10,132 bases of DNA from an archaeon (lineage in GTDB: Archaea; Nanobdellota; Nanobdellia; Pacearchaeales; GW2011-AR1), in the NCBI GenBank assembly GCA_030638105.1, contig DAOWFF010000069.1, positions 1-10,132 of the forward strand. Reading direction: 5' to 3'. Both the position numbers and the translations under genes were made by a program. The notes beneath the pieces are model-generated. The model made no database searches, had not been told where the DNA came from, and saw only the letters and a program-made list of their open reading frames with translations. This document shows, in pieces, positions 5,741-10,132 of the stretch (the first letter of the stretch is position 1; each line of letters begins with the position of its first letter).

Positions 5741-7897
5741 ATGGCTAAAGAAGATATTACAAAATTAATGAAGCAAAAAGATAAAATTCGGAACATAGCG
5801 ATTGCTGCGCACATTGACCACGGCAAGACGACTTTTTCTGATAATCTTTTGGCTGGTGCTGGAATGCTTTCTGAAAAAACCGCAGGAAAACAACTTGCAT
5901 TGGATTTTCACGAGGACGAATCTTCGCGTGGGATTACAATTGATTCTGCCTCGGTGAGCATGATTCATAATGTTGGGGGAGAAGATTATTTGATTAATTT
6001 AATTGACACACCAGGACATGTTGACTTTGGCGGAGATGTAACACGGGCCATGCGGGCTGTTGACGGGTGCATTGTTGTGTGCTGTGCGGTTGAGGGCGTG
6101 ATGCCTCAGACAGAGACGGTTTTAAGACAGGCACTTAAAGAATTAGTAAAGCCAGTTCTTTTCATAAACAAGGTTGACCGATTAATCAAAGAGGTTAAAC
6201 TAACTCCTGAAGGAATGGAAAAAAAATTTGTCTCAATTATTGAACATGTAAATGAACTGATTGAAAATATCGCGCCCGAGGGCTACAAAGAAAAATGGAA
6301 AGTCGGAGTTGGCGAAGGGAGCGTGGCTTTTGGTTCGGCGTTTCATAACTGGGCGTTGAGTTTTCCGTATATGAAAAAACACGGACTGACTTTTAAAGAT
6401 GTTATTGACGCTTATGAAAATGATAATTATCAGAAACTGGCGAAAAAAGCTCCGTTGCACGAGGTGGTTTTGGAAATGACGGTCAAACATCATCCGAATC
6501 CTATTGATGCACAGAAATATCGTATTCCGAAAATCTGGCACGGCGACATTGAATCACCAGAAGGTCAGGCGATTTTAAACTGCGACCCCGACGGAGAAGT
6601 TGCTTTTGTTCCGATTAAAATCACAGTGGATAAACATTCTGGAGAAGTTTCTGCAGGAAGATTATTTTCAGGGACTTTGAAACAGGGCGACGAGGTTTAC
6701 ATGGCTCTTGCCAAACAAAAAGTCAGAGTTCAGCAGGTCTCGGTTTACAAAGGTGCACAAAGAGTAGTTGTTGATGAAGTTAGTGCAGGGAATATCGTCG
6801 GTATCGTCGGGTTGAAAAATGTTTTTGCTGGGGAAACCGTGAGTAAAAATCCGATAGAACCTTTTGAAGCAATCACACATTTATTTGAACCAGTTGTTAC
6901 AAAATCAATTGAAGTTAAAAAAGCAGCGGACTTGCCGAAGCTGGTGGAAATTTTAAAGCAGGTTGGTAAAGAAGACCCGTCTATTAAAATAGAAATTAAC
7001 GAGCAAACTGGGGAAAGTTTAATGTCTGGGATGGGCGAGTTGCATTTGGAAATTATTGAAAACAGGATTAAAACAGAAAAAGGACTTGATGTCAAGACCT
7101 CTGCTCCAATTATAGTTTACAGAGAAACCGTCGGTAAAGAGTCGCCGAGCATAGAAGGTCGGAGTCCGAACAAGCACAACAGTTTTTTTATTCAAGTTGA
7201 ACCGCTTGAAGAAAATATTTATCAGGCAATCAAAAGCGGAGAATTGCGAGAGGGTAGAGTTAAAAAGAAAAGCACAGAAGTCGCTGAAAAACTTTCTGAG
7301 TTGGGATGGGACGGGAACACAATCCGAAATGTTAGAGATGTTTTTCAGGGGAATATTTTTCTTGACCAAACACGAGGAGAAGTTCACATCGGTGAAGTTA
7401 TTGAAATGATTCTTGATTCTTTTGAGATGGTTATGAAATCTGGACCTCTTGCCCGTGAGCCGTGCATGAAAATGAAGGTTTCGTTAATGGATATTAAACT
7501 TCACGAGGACGCGATTCATCGTGGACCTGCCCAAGTTTATCCTGCTGTGAGAGAAGGAATAACTGAAGCAATGAAATCCGGGAGTGCTTCACTTTTAGAG
7601 CCACTGCAAATTCATGTGATTGAAATGCCAGACAAATTTTTAGGAGCCATAACAAAATTAGTTGGAGGAAAAAGGGGGCAGATGATTGATGTAAAGCAAG
7701 AGGGCTCTAACGCCGAGATGAAAGCGAAAATTCCTGTGGCAGAAATGATGGGCTGGTCAAATGATTTGCGTTCTGCGACAGAAGGCAGAGGAACATCTTC
7801 AATTTTAGAACAGGAATTTGAAAAAGTGCCGATGAGTTTGCTTGATGAAGTGATTAAGAAAATAAGGAGTCGGAAGGGGTTGTCAGAAAATCAATAA
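5741..7897 (+). CDS. fusA: Translation elongation factor EF-2
   Basis: A 718-aa GTPase of full archaeal EF-2 length that drives ribosomal translocation. The G domain is intact: G1 AHIDHGKTT at residues 23-31, switch II DTPGH at 89-93 and NKVD at 143-146. Domain II (HSGEVSAGRLFSGTLKQGDEVY), domain III (GMGELHLEII), domain IV (IVYRETVGKESPSIEGRSPNKHNSF) and the EF-G-like C-terminal domain are all present in order. The diphthamide target lies in LHEDAIHRGPAQVYP, where His593 is conserved, so the protein keeps its modification site although the neighbouring Dph2 is truncated. It ends RKGLSENQ; the last six residues plus stop are echoed twice in the spacer downstream. A hairpin and T-run overlap the stop codon. 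Confidence 0.98.
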   Translation: MAKEDITKLMKQKDKIRNIAIAAHIDHGKTTFSDNLLAGAGMLSEKTAGKQLALDFHEDESSRGITIDSASVSMIHNVGGEDYLINLIDTPGHVDFGGDVTRAMRAVDGCIVVCCAVEGVMPQTETVLRQALKELVKPVLFINKVDRLIKEVKLTPEGMEKKFVSIIEHVNELIENIAPEGYKEKWKVGVGEGSVAFGSAFHNWALSFPYMKKHGLTFKDVIDAYENDNYQKLAKKAPLHEVVLEMTVKHHPNPIDAQKYRIPKIWHGDIESPEGQAILNCDPDGEVAFVPIKITVDKHSGEVSAGRLFSGTLKQGDEVYMALAKQKVRVQQVSVYKGAQRVVVDEVSAGNIVGIVGLKNVFAGETVSKNPIEPFEAITHLFEPVVTKSIEVKKAADLPKLVEILKQVGKEDPSIKIEINEQTGESLMSGMGELHLEIIENRIKTEKGLDVKTSAPIIVYRETVGKESPSIEGRSPNKHNSFFIQVEPLEENIYQAIKSGELREGRVKKKSTEVAEKLSELGWDGNTIRNVRDVFQGNIFLDQTRGEVHIGEVIEMILDSFEMVMKSGPLAREPCMKMKVSLMDIKLHEDAIHRGPAQVYPAVREGITEAMKSGSASLLEPLQIHVIEMPDKFLGAITKLVGGKRGQMIDVKQEGSNAEMKAKIPVAEMMGWSNDLRSATEGRGTSSILEQEFEKVPMSLLDEVIKKIRSRKGLSENQ

Positions 7898-7914
7898 AAT
7901 TGATTTTCTTTTTT
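7886..7914 (+). terminator. Hairpin plus T-run terminator at the EF-2 stop
   Basis: GAAAATCAAT-aaa-ATTGATTTTC is a perfect 10-bp inverted repeat (7886-7908) followed directly by six T. The stop codon TAA (7895-7897) lies at the top of the 5' arm and loop. It looks like an intrinsic-style terminator; archaea mostly need only the U-rich tract, so the hairpin may add stability or serve another purpose. Confidence 0.6.
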
Positions 7915-7944
7915 GTAAGCACAAACTTGGTTACAAATTTGCAC

Positions 7945-7968
7945 GAAGGTTTATCTGAAAACCAGTAA
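7945..7968 (+). repeat. Second copy of the EF-2 terminal codons
   Basis: GAA GGT TTA TCT GAA AAC CAG TAA reads Glu-Gly-Leu-Ser-Glu-Asn-Gln-stop. Over the last six codons it differs from the EF-2 end (7877-7897) at five bases, all third positions and all synonymous. It lies inside the 11-bp-stem hairpin 7947-7981. Confidence 0.6.
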
Positions 7969-8030
7969 ACCAGATAAACCTCGAAAAATTTCAAAGAAAT
8001 TTTTCTACGCAAATCCACGTGGTGATTTGC

Positions 8031-8057
8031 ATGAAGGGGCTGAGTGAGAATCAGTAA
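8031..8057 (+). repeat. Third copy of the EF-2 terminal codons (possible 8-codon ORF)
   Basis: ATG AAG GGG CTG AGT GAG AAT CAG TAA reads Met-Lys-Gly-Leu-Ser-Glu-Asn-Gln-stop. Over the last six codons it has six base differences from EF-2, all synonymous, including a switch of serine codon box (TCA to AGT). No convincing promoter box was found for it as a separate gene. Confidence 0.55.
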
Positions 8058-8090
8058 GAGATAAATTTGTAAGAGTTGGAAGGATTAAAA

Positions 8091-8333
8091 TTAATAGAGC
8101 AATAAAAAGAATGTTTCAATTGCCAAAATAATAGTTAAGAAGATTAAGATACAAGTTAATTTATTTAATCTCGATTCAGATTTTAATAACGAGATTGTTA
8201 AAGGAAGTAACATTATGTTATGGTCAGTATAATCAGGAAATCCAGCCTTTTTCTTTTCTCTCCATTTATTCCAATCAACAAGGTATTCATGTATACAATC
8301 TAAATCTTTATCATTAAACTTTGGAATACTCAT
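8091..8333 (-). CDS. Small protein with C-terminal membrane helix
   Basis: Not recognised. It is an 80-aa protein whose N-terminal ~55 residues are polar and Trp/Tyr/Asp-rich (DLDCIHEYLVDWNKWREKKKAGFPDY). One C-terminal membrane helix lies at residues ~60-79 (LTCILIFLTIILAIETFFLLLY), giving a tail-anchored layout with the soluble part probably cytoplasmic. It starts 8 nt after the stop of the upstream two-helix membrane protein on the same strand, so the two probably form an operon and may work together. No enzyme motif or redox cysteine pair is visible. Its end lies at the edge of the structured spacer after EF-2. Confidence 0.6.
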   Translation of the reverse strand: MSIPKFNDKDLDCIHEYLVDWNKWREKKKAGFPDYTDHNIMLLPLTISLLKSESRLNKLTCILIFLTIILAIETFFLLLY

Positions 8334-8341
8334 AATATCTT

Positions 8342-8686
8342 TTAATTTCTAATTTTACCTTTGCTTTTCAATTTATTTTTTAGTTCTTTAACTTCGTGTT
8401 CTAATCTAGCTAATTTAATGACTTCTCTATGTTCTTTGGGTGCATCGTCTTCCATTTTCTTAGGTTCCAACCAAGCTAATATTTGGAAGAGGGCAAATAG
8501 GGGAAGAGTAATAATAATCATAGCAGAAACAATGGCAGATTTTGTAAGTTGATAATATGCACCACTAGAAAGGACATCATCAAAAAGGAATATGGAAGGT
8601 TGAAGATAGTTTAATTGAAACCACATTAGAAAAAACATTAATACAAAGAAAAACCAACTTACTGCAAAATATTGTTTTCTATTCAT
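8342..8686 (-). CDS. Small membrane protein with C-terminal coiled coil
   Basis: Not recognised. It is a 114-aa protein read from the ATG at 8686. Two membrane helices, residues ~6-26 (YFAVSWFFFVLMFFLMWF) and ~42-66 (IVSAMIIITLPLFALFQILAW), are joined by an outside loop. A charged helix at ~80-110 with coiled-coil character (VIKLARLEHEVKELKNKLKSK) follows. A longer frame starts at a TTG (8704). I prefer the ATG because an AATTAAAAA box lies about 25 nt upstream of it, but a second box (AAATATAAAAC, ~8724-8733) leaves the choice open. It is the first gene of a two-gene minus-strand unit with the tail-anchored 80-aa protein. No function can be assigned. Confidence 0.6.
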   Translation of the reverse strand: MNRKQYFAVSWFFFVLMFFLMWFQLNYLQPSIFLFDDVLSSGAYYQLTKSAIVSAMIIITLPLFALFQILAWLEPKKMEDDAPKEHREVIKLARLEHEVKELKNKLKSKGKIRN

Positions 8687-8750
8687 ATCTTTTGTAAGAA
8701 ACAATCCTTTTTAATTATTTTGTTTTATATTTTTCTATTCTTTAGAATTT

Positions 8751-8791
8751 CAAACCGACAATTTTAAATACTAAATCGTCTTGTGTAAAAA
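8751..8791 (+). promoter_or_regulatory. Promoter of the second relE, copy 1 of a duplicated 41-bp promoter
   Basis: BRE-like CAAACCGACAA is followed by TTTTAAATA and then CTAAATCGTCTTGTGTAAAA up to the ATG. It is identical to 9329-9369 at 38 of 41 positions, and the likeness continues through about four codons. The TATA centre is 26 nt before the ATG, predicting a leaderless mRNA. Confidence 0.8.
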
Positions 8792-9130
8792 ATGACAAAT
8801 AAAAAAGTTAAGGTGATTTTAACGAAAACTTATTTGGATAGTTTAGATAAAATAAAAAATCCTGTTATGAGAATTGCGGTTGAAAAGAAAGTTAATAAAT
8901 TGCTGGAACAACCCGAATTAGCCCAGCCAATGAAATATCAACATGAAGGATTTTGCGAGATTAGAGTTGGGAAACAATATCGTGTTTATGCAATTAAATT
9001 AGAAAATAAAATTATTGTGTTTATAATGGGAATTGCAGAGGATCATAAAAAAAATTATCAAAAATCAAAAGAATATGAAAAACTCTTTTCAAAGTTAAAA
9101 GAAGTAAAAGAAAAATTTAAGTGTGATTAA
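8792..9130 (+). CDS. relE: RelE/ParE-family toxin, second copy in window
   Basis: A 112-aa protein. The RelE/ParE fold is recognisable in ILTKTYLDSLDKIKN, a Lys-rich helix, then HEGFCEIRVGKQYRVYAIKLENKIIVFIMGIAEDHKKNY; the paired IRVGKQYRVYAI strands are the family core. It is about 25 residues longer than the toxin at 663-914, with an extra Lys/Glu-rich C-terminal helix (KSKEYEKLFSKLKEVKEKF). Unlike that toxin it has no antitoxin on its own strand. Instead a 51-aa antitoxin-like gene converges on it, the two stops overlapping by 4 nt. Its promoter is nearly identical to that of hicB 578 bp away. mRNA cleavage is likely from the family but not certain. Confidence 0.85.
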   Translation: MTNKKVKVILTKTYLDSLDKIKNPVMRIAVEKKVNKLLEQPELAQPMKYQHEGFCEIRVGKQYRVYAIKLENKIIVFIMGIAEDHKKNYQKSKEYEKLFSKLKEVKEKFKCD

Positions 9131-9282
9131 TTTGTTAATATAATATAATTTCCTTTCTTAACATCATCTAATGCAGAGGTTAAACCTCTAACTATGTCTT
9201 GATTTGATAACATTTCAATTACCTTTTCTTGTTCTTTAATTTTCTGTTTTAATTTTTGTTTTTTCATATTTTGAGTTATCAT
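9127..9282 (-). CDS. Small RelB-like antitoxin, convergent with the toxin gene
   Basis: A 51-aa frame from the ATG at 9282 to the TAA at 9127-9129. The N-terminus is a Lys/Gln helix (MKKQKLKQKIKEQEK). The rest (VIEMLSNQDIVRGLTSALDDVKKGNYIIL) has the LSxxDxxxxLxxALxDVKxGxY pattern of RelB/Phd-type toxin-binding tails; compare EILSDPKTMREIAEASERIKKADYG in the other antitoxin of this window. A TATA-like box on the minus strand (9302-9316) centres 25 nt upstream, and a GAGGT lies just before the ATG. It overlaps the stop of the facing RelE-like toxin by 4 nt. There is no clear DNA-binding domain, so control may come from promoter sharing or from the converging transcripts. The antitoxin role is inferred from pattern and position. 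Confidence 0.7.
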   Translation of the reverse strand: MITQNMKKQKLKQKIKEQEKVIEMLSNQDIVRGLTSALDDVKKGNYIILTN

Positions 9283-9301
9283 AATACCTCATATGCATCG
9301 T

Positions 9302-9316
9302 GGTTTAAATAATTTT
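9302..9316 (-). promoter_or_regulatory. TATA-like promoter of the 51-aa antitoxin
   Basis: On the minus strand this reads AAAATTATTTAAACC. The centre is about 25 nt upstream of the ATG at 9282. It lies back to back with the hicB promoter in an 87-bp divergent spacer (9283-9369). Confidence 0.55.
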
Positions 9317-9328
9317 GTATTTTGTTTT

Positions 9329-9369
9329 CAAACCAACAAATTTAAATACTAAATCGTCTTGTGTAAAAT
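9329..9369 (+). promoter_or_regulatory. Promoter of hicB, copy 2 of the duplicated 41-bp promoter
   Basis: BRE-like CAAACCAACAA, then ATTTAAATA and CTAAATCGTCTTGTGTAAAA. It matches 8751-8791 at 38 of 41 bases. The TATA centre is 26 nt before the ATG at 9370, predicting a leaderless mRNA. Confidence 0.8.
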
Positions 9370-9600
9370 ATGGAAAATAAATTATCTTGCGGGGTTTCTA
9401 TTCACGAAGAAGAAATGGACGGAAAAAAAGTTTTTGTAGTTGAATGTGCAGAACTTGGAATAAGCGATTTTGGAAAAACTGTTGATGAAGCTTTGAATAA
9501 TCTCAAGAATGCCATTAGTCTTTTTTTAGAAGAAACTCCTGAGAAAAAAGTGTTGCTTGAAACCCAAAAACCTGTCATGGTTACCAGATTGCTTCTCTAA
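9370..9600 (+). CDS. hicB: HicB-family antitoxin
   Basis: A 76-aa protein with the HicB partial RNase H-like fold: strand SCGVSIHEEEMDGKKVFVVECAELGI, then DFGKTVDEALNNLKNAISLFLEE as the conserved Thr-x-x-Glu-Ala helix. HicB neutralises HicA by binding it. Many bacterial HicB proteins carry a C-terminal DNA-binding domain; this one ends soon after the fold (KPVMVTRLLL), so direct self-repression is unlikely. Its last 20 nt overlap the end of the hicA gene on the opposite strand, whereas hicA and hicB normally lie in one operon. It starts about 90 bp from the divergently transcribed RelB-like antitoxin and shares its promoter sequence with the RelE-like toxin at 8792. Confidence 0.9.
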   Translation: MENKLSCGVSIHEEEMDGKKVFVVECAELGISDFGKTVDEALNNLKNAISLFLEETPEKKVLLETQKPVMVTRLLL

Positions 9601-9790
9601 AATTTATTCCTGATTGTTTTTCTATACTTTTCAAAGTTCCTATCGGGATAGTTTCGTTGTGAATTGGAACAACAACCATTCTTCCATTATTTCTTAAAAT
9701 TACATGTGTTCCACTTTGCCTTTTAATTTCAAAACCTCTTTTGGTTAATATCCTAATCACTTCTTTTGATTTTATATTCCTAAGTTTCAT
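9581..9790 (-). CDS. hicA: HicA-family mRNA interferase toxin
   Basis: A 69-aa protein with the HicA (YcfA-like, double-stranded RNA-binding fold) signature: SKEVIRILTKRGFEIKRQSGTHVILRN with His29 as the expected catalytic histidine, then MVVVPIHNETIPIGTLKSIEKQSGI. HicA toxins cleave mRNA; the fold and histidine are well conserved, so the protein looks functional. It is encoded opposite to hicB with a 20-nt tail-to-tail overlap, so the two transcripts are complementary at their 3' ends. A GTTTATAAAAT box (9810-9820, minus strand) centres 25 nt before the ATG, giving the toxin its own promoter. The EF-1A gene starts 125 bp away on the other strand. Confidence 0.93.
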   Translation of the reverse strand: MKLRNIKSKEVIRILTKRGFEIKRQSGTHVILRNNGRMVVVPIHNETIPIGTLKSIEKQSGINFREAIW

Positions 9791-9809
9791 CCATCTTATA
9801 AAAAAAGAT

Positions 9810-9820
9810 ATTTTATAAAC
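9810..9820 (-). promoter_or_regulatory. TATA-like promoter of hicA
   Basis: On the minus strand this reads GTTTATAAAAT. The centre is 25 nt from the ATG at 9790, so hicA can be transcribed independently of hicB. Confidence 0.55.
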
Positions 9821-9874
9821 TTATTTTTTAAATTATATAATTCTTCTTATAACCTCTCGGTAAAATTTTCATGA

Positions 9875-9891
9875 CAGAAAGGTTTTTAAAT
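9875..9891 (+). promoter_or_regulatory. BRE/TATA promoter of EF-1A
   Basis: CAGAAAGGTTTTTAAAT closely matches the uS10 promoter core (CGAAAAGGTTTTTAAAT at 1289-1305). The centre is about 28 nt before the ATG at 9915, so the message is leaderless or nearly so. Confidence 0.65.
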
Positions 9892-9914
9892 CAGGATTTT
9901 TTTAATTAATCACA

Positions 9915-10132
9915 ATGGCTAAGGAAAAACCAAACATGAATGTTGTTTTCGTGGGACATGTTGATGCTGGAAAGTCAACTATAGTCGGGAGAATGATGTT
10001 TGAGACAGGTGCTGTTTCTGATCAGGAAATGAAAAAGCACAAAGAAGAAGCAGAGAAACATGGTAAGGCAGGTTTTGAATTTGCTTATGTTATGGACAAG
10101 ATTAAAGAAGAAAGAGAAAGAGGAGTTACTAT
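9915..10132 (+). CDS. tuf: Translation elongation factor EF-1A, 3'-truncated by window edge
   Basis: The first 72 codons plus 2 nt are present. The start [22 protein letters not shown] carries the G1 loop GHVDAGKST at residues 14-22. [17 protein letters not shown] matches the EF-1A switch I region that precedes Ile-Thr in the archaeal/eukaryotic factor. EF-1A delivers aminoacyl-tRNA to the ribosome. The start is fixed by the BRE/TATA box about 28 nt upstream. In many archaea this gene is followed by uS10; in this window uS10 lies about 8.6 kb upstream instead, so the pair is split unless a second arrangement lies beyond the edge. Confidence 0.96.
   Translation, partial: MAKEKPNMNVVFVGHVDAGKSTIVGRMMFETGAVSDQEMKKHKEEAEKHGKAGFEFAYVMDKIKEERERGVT

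Larger units (their letters stand above)
7898..8090. other. Structured spacer with hairpins and echoes of the EF-2 end
   Basis: There is no confident gene here. In order it holds TTTGTAA/TTACAAA (7912-7937); AGGTTTATCTG/CAGATAAACCT with a 13-nt loop (7947-7981, perfect 11-bp stem); GAAAAATTTC/GAAATTTTTC with a 3-nt loop (7983-8005, perfect 10-bp stem); GCAAATC/GATTTGC (8009-8030); and CTGA/TCAG (8040-8054). ATTTGCAYGAAGG occurs at 7937-7949 and 8025-8037. Two segments end in codons for Gly-Leu-Ser-Glu-Asn-Gln-stop like EF-2 itself. One reading frame between a TAA at 7916 and a TGA at 8045 stays open for 42 codons, Lys-rich, without an ATG. It may be a dispersed repeat element, a structured RNA or degraded tail duplications. 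Confidence 0.55.

Noticed and set aside
7919..8047. 42-codon Lys-rich open frame in the spacer after EF-2
   Set aside because: It has no ATG or GTG start and no promoter box placed for it, and it competes with strong hairpins and the EF-2-tail frame; kept only as a note.
8031..8057. C/D box guide RNA suggested by CTGA and GTGAGAA near 8040-8050
   Set aside because: No proper C box and no second D box at a suitable distance were found.
8361..8552. 63-aa plus-strand open frame inside the two-helix membrane protein region
   Set aside because: It is antisense to a frame with clear membrane helices and a coiled coil, and has no promoter or family likeness.
9175..9189. Dyad AGAGGTT-a-AACCTCT as a possible operator
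   Set aside because: It lies inside the coding part of the 51-aa antitoxin, far from any start; it is most simply explained by codon choice.
1..10132. tRNA, rRNA, CRISPR arrays, insertion sequences
   Set aside because: No T-loop or anticodon-arm signatures, no regularly spaced repeats with unique spacers, and no transposase or terminal inverted repeats were seen.

Overview
The window looks like a compact, AT-rich archaeal chromosome segment. It carries archaeal-type translation genes (uS10, EF-2 with an intact diphthamide-site motif, the start of EF-1A), a diphthamide-synthase (Dph2) fragment, a PC4-like protein, and promoters with archaeal BRE/TATA-like boxes. The small membrane proteins, many toxin-antitoxin (TA) genes, short spacers and apparently leaderless promoters suggest a DPANN-type archaeon (Woesearchaeota/Pacearchaeota-like). 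That placement is inference, not proof.

Layout. 1-595: end of an unrecognised multi-pass membrane protein. 663-1182 (-): a RelE-type toxin and its antitoxin in normal operon order, sitting between two copies of a 22-bp sequence, one of which is the uS10 promoter. 1326-1634: uS10. 1736-2014 (-): unrecognised small protein. 2112-2842: VanZ-like membrane protein and PC4-like ssDNA-binding protein, 2 nt apart. 2882-4249: a redox cassette of anchored thioredoxin, winged-helix regulator with a phased-repeat operator candidate, and CcdA/DsbD-like electron transporter. 4296-5345: a P-loop kinase-like domain fused to a strikingly eukaryote-like dCMP deaminase. 5342-5632 (-): only the first domain of Dph2, running into the deaminase gene. 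5741-7897: EF-2. 7898-8090: structured spacer with hairpins and two further copies of the EF-2 terminal codons. 8091-8686 (-): two small unknown membrane proteins. 8792-9790: two TA pairs in a mirror-symmetric layout. 9915-end: start of EF-1A.

How they may work together. EF-2, EF-1A and uS10 are often close neighbours in archaea; here TA modules lie directly upstream of both uS10 and EF-1A. In the 8792-9790 block a RelE-like toxin and a previously unmarked 51-aa antitoxin converge and overlap by 4 nt, and HicB and HicA converge and overlap by 20 nt. The two antitoxins are divergently transcribed from a shared 87-bp spacer. The relE and hicB promoters are near-identical 41-bp sequences, linking one system's toxin to the other system's antitoxin.

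The strongest leads are this TA block with its duplicated promoter; the three copies of Gly-Leu-Ser-Glu-Asn-Gln-stop at and beyond the EF-2 end, which differ only by synonymous changes; the kinase-dCMP deaminase fusion; and the truncated Dph2 beside an EF-2 that keeps its modification site.
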